NCBI GenBank assembly: GCA_020629955.1
Contig: JAHDCI010000032.1
Location: 1 to 37,921, forward strand
Source of the DNA: Myxococcota bacterium
Lineage (GTDB): Bacteria; Myxococcota_A; Polyangia; Polyangiales; Houyiibacteriaceae
Length of the DNA stretch: 37,921 bases
Direction of reading: 5' to 3'
Below the pieces are notes generated by a model that was not told the origin of the DNA, ran no database searches, and saw only the letters and a program-made list of their open reading frames with translations. Numbering within the stretch: position 1 is the first letter of the stretch; the number at the start of each line of letters is the position of its first letter. Below, one piece after another: positions 1 through 6,864 of the stretch. A program made the position numbers and the translations under genes.

Positions 1-90
1 GAGAAGGAAGAGCGGTGCTCGTTCGACGAGCCTCGGAAAGCTCTGTGATTTCAAGAGCTGCGTTATGGCGGCGCTGAATATAGGGACAGG
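1..90 (-). repeat. Dispersed 90-bp intergenic repeat, copy 1 (may continue past left edge)
   Basis: This stretch matches 24623-24712 with seven mismatches in 90 positions, no gaps, about 92% identity. It begins two bases after the TAG stop codon (93-95) of the minus-strand patatin-like gene, exactly as copy 2 does behind another minus-strand gene. It contains a perfect hairpin, GCTCGT-TCG-ACGAGC at 17-31, and an alternative one sharing one arm, GAGC at 28-31 with GCTC at 40-43. The end next to the stop codon reads CCTGTCCCTATATTC on the minus strand, which resembles sequences that I associate with REP elements mobilised by Y1 transposases; this is from memory. Because the copy touches the window edge, its full length is unknown. 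Confidence 0.85.
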
Positions 91-92
91 CC

Positions 93-860
93 CTACGTCA
101 CCGAAAGGCGAACCGTGTCCCCGTCCGAAGAAACCGGTCGCGCGAGGGCCTCTTTCGCAGCTCGATAGGCAAGCTCGCTCGCTTCGGCCCCCGCTTCGAG
201 CCGAAACGGTCCGAGACGCGGAAGGTCGTCGATCGCGACTGCGATCAAGCCCGGGCGGGCTGGAACCTGAGCGCTCGGGTCGTCCGATCGGCGCCACGGC
301 GAGCGAGACACCAAATGGTGCGCGAGAACCCGCTCACCCGGCTGCATTGAGTCGAGAGCAGGACGGTCCGCGACACCTCCATCGATCGTCGGACGAGCGC
401 CGAGCCAAACCGGATGAAATAAAAAGGGAAAGCAGCACGAGGCTTGAATCACCGGGCTCAACTTGCCGGACTCCACGAGGCGGGTGCGCTTTTCGTAGAT
501 GTCGAAGACACTGATCGTGAGTGGAACCTCTGTCTCTTCAAAAGTCTTCGCCTTGAGGAGCCGTTCCAGTCGGTCGCGAAAGAGACCGCCGCGCAAGAGC
601 CCCGCGCCCACCCATGGGTCCCAGAACTCTTCGCGTCGCAGGTCGCGAAGCTCCTCGCAGAGCTCTTCCCCAGAGACGCCAGAAGCGTACGCGCCCGCGA
701 TCAAGGAACCTGCGCTGGACCCGGTTATTCTGGCCGGCTTCAACCCAGCGTCGTCGAGCGCGCGCATAAAGCCCGCGTGTGCAAAAAATCCGAAAAACCC
801 GCTCGAGAGCGCCAGCGAAAACGGCGCCTTCGAGAGCCATTCAGCGAGGGTCTGACTCAC
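93..860 (-). CDS. Patatin-like phospholipase/acyl hydrolase
   Basis: A 255-residue patatin-fold lipase. The nucleophile elbow is GSSAG with Ser49, and the catalytic Asp of the Ser-Asp dyad is in DGG at Asp160. The glycine-rich oxyanion loop near residues 20-30 (SSGFFGFFAHAG) is a variant of the usual DGGGxRG. No signal peptide or membrane segment is visible, so a cytoplasmic or peripheral role on acyl chains is likely. Its start overlaps the stop of the upstream ketoacyl synthase by ATGA (857-860), so it is probably translationally coupled and last in a four-gene lipid operon. Release or editing of acyl products made by the upstream synthases is a reasonable inference; the substrate is unknown. 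A dispersed repeat follows the TAG stop directly. Confidence 0.85.
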   Translation of the reverse strand: MSQTLAEWLSKAPFSLALSSGFFGFFAHAGFMRALDDAGLKPARITGSSAGSLIAGAYASGVSGEELCEELRDLRREEFWDPWVGAGLLRGGLFRDRLERLLKAKTFEETEVPLTISVFDIYEKRTRLVESGKLSPVIQASCCFPFLFHPVWLGARPTIDGGVADRPALDSMQPGERVLAHHLVSRSPWRRSDDPSAQVPARPGLIAVAIDDLPRLGPFRLEAGAEASELAYRAAKEALARPVSSDGDTVRLSVT

Positions 861-2077
861 GAGACGCTCCGAAAGAGCAAAGAGGTATTGATGCCTCCGA
901 AGGCGAAGTTATTGCTCATGACTGTCTTTGGGGAAGCATCCCGGACAGTGTCCACAATCTGAAGTGCCGGGAACTCGGGGTCGAGCGTCGAAAAGCCCCG
1001 GCTCGGCGCAAGGTATCCCCGGCGCAGCATGGATAGGCAAAAGGCCGCCTCGATGGCGCCGCAGGCCCCGAGCGTATGACCGGTAAACCCCTTCGTGCTG
1101 CTGACGGGAACGTGCGCTCCGAAGACCGCAGCGGTGGCGATCGCTTCACTCCGGTCACCGACGTGCGTGGCGGTCGCATGCGCATTCACGTAGTCGATCG
1201 CGTCGGCGTTCAGTTCTGCATCCTCAAGAGCGAGGCGCATCGCGCTCTCCATCCCCTCCGGGCTTGGAGAGGTGATATGCGTTCCATCGCAGGTTGTCCC
1301 GAAACCAACGATCTCGCCGTAGATTTCGGCGCCGCGTGCGACGGCCCGTTCGTAGTTCTCAAGCACCAAGGTGCCTGCGCCCTCGCCGACGACGAGCCCG
1401 TCACGTTGGGCGTCGAAAGGACGCGGAGACGCATCCGGATCATGGTTAAACTTCGTCGAGGTCGCCTGGAGAATGTCGAAGACGCCGGTGGTGATGTAGT
1501 GCATCTCCTCGGCGCCGCCGCAGATCATGACATCCTGCTTGCCGTAGCGAATCGCCTCATATCCAAAGCCGATCGCTTGGCTGGCAGAAACGCAGGCCGC
1601 ACACGTGGTCAGCACTCGACCCCGAATACCGAAATGAACCGCGAGGTTTGCGGCGCAGGTGTGGGTGGCGAACTTCAAATAGGCGTTCGAGCCGAGGCGA
1701 AGCAGCGCTTCCGGTTCCGCGAGATGCAGCGCGAACTTTTCCCAAGCCGCGGTCGAGCCGTGCGTGGAACCGTAGGCCAGACCGGTGCGGGGATGCTGAA
1801 GAGTATCTTCACTCAGCCCCGCGGACTCGATCGCCTGTTCGCTTGCGTAAGTTGAGAGCTTGGCGACGCGGCCCATCGTACGCGTCACTTTGCGCGGCCA
1901 TTTCCCAAGCTCCCGGTCGATCGGCGCCCCAAGGCGCGTGATCATCTCCGGGTGCTTATCCCATTCGGGCATCTTGCGAATGCCATGACGCCCGGTGAGT
2001 AGCGCTTCCTCAACCTCCGCGAGACTCGCGCCGATAGGACTCATCAACCCGACGCCGGTGACGGCGACCCGGTTCAT
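857..2077 (-). CDS. Beta-ketoacyl-ACP synthase (FabF-like), copy B
   Basis: A 406-residue condensing enzyme of the thiolase fold, normal length for FabF/KAS II. The Cys-His-His triad is complete: Cys162 in CAACVSAS, His300 in NAHATATHVGD and His334 in STKGFTGHTLGACGA, with Lys329 conserved. The C-terminal NNFAFGGINTSLLF signature is present. It should catalyse decarboxylative Claisen condensation of malonyl-ACP with an acyl primer. The residues around Cys162 differ from housekeeping FabF (TACTSG), pointing to a specialised polyketide or unusual fatty-acid pathway. Its ATG overlaps the stop of the short ketoacyl-synthase-like gene by ATGA (2074-2077), and its own stop overlaps the patatin gene. 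It is paralogous to the synthase at 2862-4058. Confidence 0.9.
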   Translation of the reverse strand: MNRVAVTGVGLMSPIGASLAEVEEALLTGRHGIRKMPEWDKHPEMITRLGAPIDRELGKWPRKVTRTMGRVAKLSTYASEQAIESAGLSEDTLQHPRTGLAYGSTHGSTAAWEKFALHLAEPEALLRLGSNAYLKFATHTCAANLAVHFGIRGRVLTTCAACVSASQAIGFGYEAIRYGKQDVMICGGAEEMHYITTGVFDILQATSTKFNHDPDASPRPFDAQRDGLVVGEGAGTLVLENYERAVARGAEIYGEIVGFGTTCDGTHITSPSPEGMESAMRLALEDAELNADAIDYVNAHATATHVGDRSEAIATAAVFGAHVPVSSTKGFTGHTLGACGAIEAAFCLSMLRRGYLAPSRGFSTLDPEFPALQIVDTVRDASPKTVMSNNFAFGGINTSLLFRSVS

Positions 2078-2865
2078 ACGGGGCTCATCTCAAGACTCCA
2101 GCCTCGCTTCGTGCTTCCTTCGAAGAAGCCGGAGGCACGGGAGCCGAGCGCAAACGATCCAAACTCGCCACGTCGCGCCGAGAGAAGAAGCGCGAGCGCA
2201 GGACCGACGCTGTGATTGCTCTGGAGACCGAACTCCGTCTCCACCGCCGGACCGAACTGAGGCAGCGAAACACGGGCGATCGCGCTCTCGCTCGGCACGC
2301 TTTGAAACGCGAGAGCGACCGCGGCGTTGTCGTGTTCGGTGTGATCGGCGATGGGCTCGGGCAACGTCTCTTCACCTGTCGTGACGAGCACGCGCTGCGC
2401 TTCGTTTGTCTTCAGAAGCGAAAAGGCTTCGAGCAAACACATCGCGAACGTCTCCGCACCACCGGCGATCGCTGTCGCAAAACCTTTGTTCTTCGCCGCG
2501 ATCGAGAAAAGACCTGCCGCGGTATTGTGCACGCTGTTCTTAAAACGCGCGGGGGAGACAACGAAGGGCTCTTCCTTCATCATCTTCATCTGTTCGATGG
2601 CGATCTGAATCTCGCCATGTGCCGAGCCAAAGATCATCGCAAAAGGGGACGGCTCTTCCCCAAGCCAGCCCGCGGCTTCCGTCGCTTGGATCGCGACCTC
2701 CACGCTCATCCGCGTCAGCATGCTGGTCGCACGCTTCATCCGCGAAGCGACAAGCTTGCAGGGTGGCTTGATCGGTTCCCGCTGCACGCCTTCGATGACG
2801 TCGCTCAGCGTGTGCTGAGTCGGACTGAAGTAACCAGCGCCGACGAGGTAAATCTCTGCGCTCAT
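2074..2865 (-). CDS. Short beta-ketoacyl-synthase-like protein without active Cys (chain-length-factor-like)
   Basis: A 263-residue protein resembling the N-terminal half of ketoacyl synthases, in the style of Pfam Ketoacyl-synt_2 (PF13723) found in aryl-polyene-type clusters. The position where a KAS has its Cys reads NSVHNTAAGLFSIA (about residues 110-122), so the nucleophile is absent. The following GFATAIAGGAETF matches the conserved strand after the Cys helix. The C-terminal His motifs of a full KAS are missing, and the protein ends near residue 263 instead of about 400. Both neighbours are full KAS genes and both junctions are ATGA overlaps, so it probably pairs with one of them as a chain-length-factor-like or structural subunit. 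That function is inferred; a free-standing regulator of condensation is equally possible. Confidence 0.75.
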   Translation of the reverse strand: MSAEIYLVGAGYFSPTQHTLSDVIEGVQREPIKPPCKLVASRMKRATSMLTRMSVEVAIQATEAAGWLGEEPSPFAMIFGSAHGEIQIAIEQMKMMKEEPFVVSPARFKNSVHNTAAGLFSIAAKNKGFATAIAGGAETFAMCLLEAFSLLKTNEAQRVLVTTGEETLPEPIADHTEHDNAAVALAFQSVPSESAIARVSLPQFGPAVETEFGLQSNHSVGPALALLLSARRGEFGSFALGSRASGFFEGSTKRGWSLEMSPV

Positions 2866-4058
2866 GCTTCCCTCCCGATCACGAGAGAGCAGTTATTGCC
2901 CCCAAATGCGAACGCGTTCGAGAGCACGGTATCGATTTGGGTCTCCACGATTTCGGTCGGCACGTGTACTTCGATCTCCGGGTCGCGAGGGTCTGCCCCG
3001 ATGGCCGCAGGGATCCAGCCTTCTTCGATCGCTTTGACAGCAAAGATCGCTTCGACTGCGCCGCACGCTCCCAGGGTGTGACCGGTATACGCCTTGGTGG
3101 AAACGACCGGAACCTCATCACCGAAGACGCGGATCACCGCTTTTGATTCCGCAGCGTCGTTGTACTTTGTACCCGTTCCGTGCGCGTTGATGTACTGCAC
3201 CGCGGAGGCGTCAAGCCCGGCCTGAGCGAGCGCGTCCCGCATGGCCGCCTCCGCGCCGGCGCCGTTCGGTTCCGGAGAAGACATATGGTACGCGTCCGAG
3301 GTTTCACCAACGCCGCGAAGGAAGGCCCGCGGCGCATCCGACTCGCGCTCCAGAAGCACGTACGCCGCACCTTCGCCGACGTTCATTCCGGGACGGTCCA
3401 TCCCAAAGGGGCGCGAAGGCTCATCCGCCATCACGCCAAGGCTATTGAAGCCCCGCACCGTCGTATTGCAGAGGCCATCGACGCCGAGGATCAAAGCGGC
3501 ATCGATGACGTTCAGATCAAGCAAACGCCGCGCGGTGCCAAACGCCTTCGCGCTTGAAGAACAGGCGGTGCTAACAACCAGTCGCGGCCCTTCGATCCCA
3601 GCCAGCATTCCGACATAGTCCGCGCACGCGTGAAAGGTGTGCTGCTTGGCGTACTGATAGGCCGCGGAGGGTTTCCAGCCGGCCTTCTCGTCCGAATCGA
3701 AATAGTTGAAGTACTCCGCTTCGGTCCGGTCGATGCCGCCAGTGCTGGTGCCCACGACGAGCCCGATTCGAGCCGCGCCATAACGAGCTTTGGCGCTCGC
3801 CACCGCGGCTTCAATTTCCGGGTAAGCGAGCGTGGCGATCTGAGCGCTACGAGAGGTGTAGGCGGCGAGCTCCGCAGGCAGACTTGGAAGCTCCCCAAGG
3901 ATGGCTCCGACGTTCGCTTCGAACGGAACGTCAAAGGGAACATCTCGAATCCCCCGACGGCCAGCACGCAGCTCGGCGAGGCACGCGTCGGTCGTATGGC
4001 CTAGGCTGCAAGCGAGCGAAAATGCGGTGATCGGATAAGGGACGCGAGGCGTAGTCAT
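2862..4058 (-). CDS. Beta-ketoacyl-ACP synthase (FabF-like), copy A
   Basis: A 398-residue condensing enzyme with a full Cys-His-His triad: Cys166 in VVSTACSSSAKA, His293 in NAHGTGTKYND and His327 in STKAYTGHTLGACGA. The C-terminal NAFAFGGNNCSLV motif closes the fold. No acyltransferase or other fused domain is present, so it works with a separate ACP not encoded in this window. It is the first of four genes whose starts overlap the preceding stop (2862-2865, 2074-2077, 857-860), which suggests one transcript with coupled translation. The secreted protease gene upstream is 117 bp away on the same strand and may or may not share the transcript. The two KAS copies are too divergent to be a recent duplication. 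Confidence 0.9.
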   Translation of the reverse strand: MTTPRVPYPITAFSLACSLGHTTDACLAELRAGRRGIRDVPFDVPFEANVGAILGELPSLPAELAAYTSRSAQIATLAYPEIEAAVASAKARYGAARIGLVVGTSTGGIDRTEAEYFNYFDSDEKAGWKPSAAYQYAKQHTFHACADYVGMLAGIEGPRLVVSTACSSSAKAFGTARRLLDLNVIDAALILGVDGLCNTTVRGFNSLGVMADEPSRPFGMDRPGMNVGEGAAYVLLERESDAPRAFLRGVGETSDAYHMSSPEPNGAGAEAAMRDALAQAGLDASAVQYINAHGTGTKYNDAAESKAVIRVFGDEVPVVSTKAYTGHTLGACGAVEAIFAVKAIEEGWIPAAIGADPRDPEIEVHVPTEIVETQIDTVLSNAFAFGGNNCSLVIGREA

Positions 4059-4175
4059 AGAATCGGTCGGAGAGAGGAGACGCTGGCGAGGACAATACCA
4101 GAAAAGACAGTGGCGCAGCGCGGCGCGACCTGCTCCGGTTCAGTCTTAGAGCAGAGCTCAGGAGGGTCGCAAGCC

Positions 4176-4796
4176 CTACTCGGGGCGCCCCGAGGGAAGC
4201 AAGCGGAGCTCATTTCGGTCGACGAAGCGAATGCGATGCCGGGCGATACGGCGAAGCTGCTGGGCGTCGAAGAAGGGCAGGCCTCTCCCGCGCGCATAAC
4301 TCATGATATTGCCGGGCGTTGGGCTGTGCGGGTTTCCGAAAAAGTGACCGAGCTCGTGGGCCAGTACATGCGGCCCGGCGATCGAGGAAAGGATCACATA
4401 GTGTCTGGGTCCACCGCCCCGCCGTGATCGCCAGTGCACGCCGCGAATAAACTCCCCGGGCTGGTCGACATCTCCGAGCGCCTTGACGACGAAGACGTGA
4501 ATCTCCCCATCGGCGACATACGGGCCCAGCTGATGGCGATGACCGCGAGTAATGAGGGTCGTGTGCTCGGGGGCCAGGTCCCGGCGGTCGACACGTTCGA
4601 AGGAGGTCTCGGAGGGAGCGAATATTTGGTTGGCGCGGTCAACCTGCGTATCGATCCAAGCCTCGTCGACAACCGGCGCGTCTCCTTCCGAGGCCACATG
4701 CACGGTGAGACCAAAACGCATCTCCTGCGCGGAGACCTCGCGAGAGCAAAGAAGAAGCGCGCTGAGCGCAAAAAGATGGGGTAAAAAACGGGTCAC
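4176..4796 (-). CDS. Secreted metzincin-like zinc metalloprotease
   Basis: A 206-residue protein with a Sec signal peptide (MTRFLPHLFALSALLLCS, cleavage near SAQ at residue 24). The zinc site HELGHFFGNPH gives His147, Glu148, His151 and His157, the HExxHxxxxxH pattern of metzincins. NIMSY at about 163-167 supplies the Met-turn (Met165). No propeptide cysteine switch or C-terminal sorting domain is seen, so it is a compact exported peptidase. Its ATG overlaps the stop of the alpha/beta-hydrolase gene (4793-4796), implying co-expression. The substrate is unknown. The 117 bp between its stop and the ketoacyl synthase start contain no gene. Confidence 0.85.
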   Translation of the reverse strand: MTRFLPHLFALSALLLCSREVSAQEMRFGLTVHVASEGDAPVVDEAWIDTQVDRANQIFAPSETSFERVDRRDLAPEHTTLITRGHRHQLGPYVADGEIHVFVVKALGDVDQPGEFIRGVHWRSRRGGGPRHYVILSSIAGPHVLAHELGHFFGNPHSPTPGNIMSYARGRGLPFFDAQQLRRIARHRIRFVDRNELRLLPSGRPE

Positions 4797-5647
4797 GCGT
4801 GAATCGAAGAGGCTTGCATTGCAAGAGCTTCGACTTCCGCGCTTCGAAAATGTTCACGCAATGCGGAATTCACGAGATCGGCGTTTTCGAAGATGGTGCC
4901 GTGCCCGCCAGGAACCTTCACGAGTCGCGAGTTCGGGATGCGTCGATGCAAATCCTCGCTTCGCTCGGGACGGATTAGAATATCGCCCTCGGGCTTGACG
5001 ATCAGCGTTGAGGCTTCGAGTGTCTTGAGACGCGAGCGGGTATCGTGACGAACAACGGCACTGAGCTGGCCGAACACCGTTTTCCGATCGGTGGGCGTTC
5101 CAGCCTGCGCTCGCGAGCGGCGCTCAAGCTCATCCCGATTCACCGTGGCGAGGAAAGAAGGCGTGTAGAGGAGCTGACTAAGCGCGCTGATTCGCTGCTC
5201 AAGGGTCGACGCCGCTTGCACCCGCAGAAAACAACGGATGCCGTTCAGTCCAGGAAGAAAGCCACGCTTTCCACCCGAGTGGGTGGCGATCAACGAGAGC
5301 GACTTAACGCGTCCCGGAGCGCGCAGGGCGATCTCTTGGGCGATCATACCGCCCATCGAGACACCCACGATGTGCGCGGAGTCCCAACCGAGCGCGTCGA
5401 GCACGCGCAGCGCGTCGAACGCCATATCCGCCATGGTCCACGTGCGACTCTCTCCCGACTCGGATTCGCCGACGCCGCGATTGTCAAACCACGCAAGCTG
5501 GTGATCGCCTTTGAGACCTTCGATCTGCGGCTGCCACATGGACCCTCGCATCGAGAGCCCCATGACCAATAGCGTTCGCGGGCCTCGATCTCCCGCGCGC
5601 CAGAAACGAATACGAGGAGAACCAGCGGAAACAACGGTCGATGTCAT
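4793..5647 (-). CDS. Alpha/beta-hydrolase
   Basis: A 284-residue alpha/beta-hydrolase starting at MTSTVVSAG. The nucleophile elbow is GVSMGG (Ser97), the oxyanion region is LVMGLSMRGSMW (about 27-38), the acid is probably Asp222 in KPEGDILI, and the catalytic His is His249 in PGGHG. It resembles 3-oxoadipate enol-lactonase or esterase-type hydrolases; the substrate is not predictable. The open frame continues upstream to 5875, but that extension is the antisense of the tRNA-Cys gene and its promoter, so it is rejected. An alternative ATG at 5665 would add six residues. The gene is divergent from the tRNA and overlaps the protease gene by four bases. Confidence 0.85.
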   Translation of the reverse strand: MTSTVVSAGSPRIRFWRAGDRGPRTLLVMGLSMRGSMWQPQIEGLKGDHQLAWFDNRGVGESESGESRTWTMADMAFDALRVLDALGWDSAHIVGVSMGGMIAQEIALRAPGRVKSLSLIATHSGGKRGFLPGLNGIRCFLRVQAASTLEQRISALSQLLYTPSFLATVNRDELERRSRAQAGTPTDRKTVFGQLSAVVRHDTRSRLKTLEASTLIVKPEGDILIRPERSEDLHRRIPNSRLVKVPGGHGTIFENADLVNSALREHFRSAEVEALAMQASSIHA

Positions 5648-5743
5648 CTTCGAAGCTTGAGGCATACGGCGCGCTGCGTCATCCGCTCGAAGCAAGTTTT
5701 TCTCGCACGTCGAGCGAACATTGCGTTTTTTTCCGGACGCCGG

Positions 5744-5772
5744 TTGACAGGAGCGCATGCCGGTGGCAAATC
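5744..5772 (+). promoter_or_regulatory. Candidate sigma-70-type promoter for tRNA-Cys
   Basis: A consensus -35 box TTGACA lies at 5744-5749. Seventeen bases later there is a weak -10, CAAATC at 5767-5772. Transcription would start around 5780, shortly before the tRNA at 5797. The -35 is perfect but the -10 is poor, so the call rests mainly on position. Confidence 0.45.
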
Positions 5773-5796
5773 GGCTGTTCTTGGGATTCGTCCCAG

Positions 5797-5871
5797 GGCG
5801 CCGTGGCCAAGTGGTAAGGCAGAGGTTTGCAAAACCTCCATTCACCGGTTCGAATCCGGTCGGCGCCTCCA
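5797..5871 (+). tRNA. tRNA-Cys (anticodon GCA)
   Basis: The acceptor arms GGCGCCG (5797-5803) and CGGCGCC (5861-5867) pair fully. The anticodon loop TTTGCAAA places GCA as anticodon, flanked by the stem AGAGG... ACCTC region. The T-loop GGTTCGAATCC is intact. The discriminator base is T (5868), as expected for tRNA-Cys, and the CCA end is encoded (5869-5871). A stem-loop terminator follows seven bases later. Its antisense gives the familiar false peptide that begins LEAPTGFEPV, which explains the spurious upstream extension of the neighbouring hydrolase frame. Confidence 0.97.
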
Positions 5872-5877
5872 ACATCT

Positions 5878-5908
5878 CGCGCCCGTCTCTTCGACGCGGC
5901 GCGTTTTT
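5878..5908 (+). terminator. Rho-independent terminator after tRNA-Cys
   Basis: The stem CGCGCC (5878-5883) pairs with GGCGCG (5898-5903). An inner CGTC/GACG pairing extends it, and TTTTT follows at 5904-5908. Confidence 0.85.
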
Positions 5909-6048
5909 CGTTGTTCCCCGCGATTCGCCGCTCAGTGAACCCTATTTCCTAGGCTTTTTTGGCTCGGCGGAGGCCAAAATCACTTCGGAATTCGAGTGAA
6001 GCGGATCTCTTAATAGCCTGCAGAGCGTCGGTGTCCTACACTACGGTG

Positions 6049-6864
6049 ATGCTCGCGAGGTTCCTTTGGCTCGGCCTATGCGTTGCGATGACCATCGCGA
6101 CCGGAGCGAGCGTGCAGGCGCAGGGCGATGCACGCCAAGCCAGCGGCGAGCGTTTGATGACGCAGGCATGGTCTGCGTATGAGGAGGCGCTCTTCTCCGA
6201 CGCGCTGGAGCTCTTTAACGCGGCACAAGCCAGTGAAGGTTTAACACTCGAGCAGCTTCTTCAGATCTTCGAGGGTCAAGCCCTCGTGGCGCACGCGACC
6301 GGTGAATCCGGGGCGATGGAGCAAGCGCTTCGGCGGATCGCGAATATCGACCCGCGTCACACCCTGAGCGACCTCTCCCCTCCCGAAGTTTCGGCCGCGC
6401 TACTCGAAGCGCGCGCAAGCGCCGGCGGGCCCATTCGAGTTCAAACGGACGCAGAAGAGATCCCCGGCGGCGTCCGGGTGCATGCCGAAGTTGAGGGCGA
6501 TCAAATGGGCCTCGTACTTGGCTTTCGGCTGCGCATCCGCGCATCCGGTGAGACGGAGTGGCGAACCTTCGAAACCCAAAGCGCCGAGCTTCGATTGCCC
6601 GAACTCCGTGAGGTGGAGGTCATCGCGGAAGCGGTGGGCCCGGGCGACGCGGTGCTCGCCGCGCGGGGGACCGAAAGCGACCCGGCCCGTTATACCGTCG
6701 GAGATCCCATCGTCACGCCGGACGGAACGGGAAGAGGGAGACGTGTCGCCCTCGCACTTACCGGCACCGCAGTCGTCCTTGGTGCTGCGGCCGTCGTTCT
6801 CTACTTCGTGCTGCGTCCCCAAGCGGACACCCGACCCCAGGCGCCTCGGGTGACCGGTCCGTGA
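6049..6864 (+). CDS. Membrane-anchored periplasmic protein coupled to the Ser/Thr kinase
   Basis: A 271-residue protein of no named family. The chosen ATG at 6049 gives a clean signal peptide (MLARFLWLGLCVAMTIATG, cleavage near VQAQG). Residues about 35-110 are helical and TPR-like (WSAYEEALFSDALELFNAA). A beta-rich middle follows, then a C-terminal transmembrane segment near residues 238-260 (VALALTGTAVVLGAAAVVLYFVL) and a short Pro-rich tail. The stop overlaps the GTG start of the kinase (6861-6864), so the two are translationally coupled. Proteins of this layout commonly sit beside membrane kinases in myxobacteria; a sensor or scaffold partner for the kinase is my inference. An in-frame ATG at 5959 would spoil the signal peptide. 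Confidence 0.75.
   Translation: MLARFLWLGLCVAMTIATGASVQAQGDARQASGERLMTQAWSAYEEALFSDALELFNAAQASEGLTLEQLLQIFEGQALVAHATGESGAMEQALRRIANIDPRHTLSDLSPPEVSAALLEARASAGGPIRVQTDAEEIPGGVRVHAEVEGDQMGLVLGFRLRIRASGETEWRTFETQSAELRLPELREVEVIAEAVGPGDAVLAARGTESDPARYTVGDPIVTPDGTGRGRRVALALTGTAVVLGAAAVVLYFVLRPQADTRPQAPRVTGP

Noticed and set aside
5648-5875. N-terminal extension of the alpha/beta-hydrolase frame
   Set aside because: It is antisense to the tRNA-Cys gene and its upstream region, and gives the typical false LEAPTGFEPV peptide; the real start is 5647.
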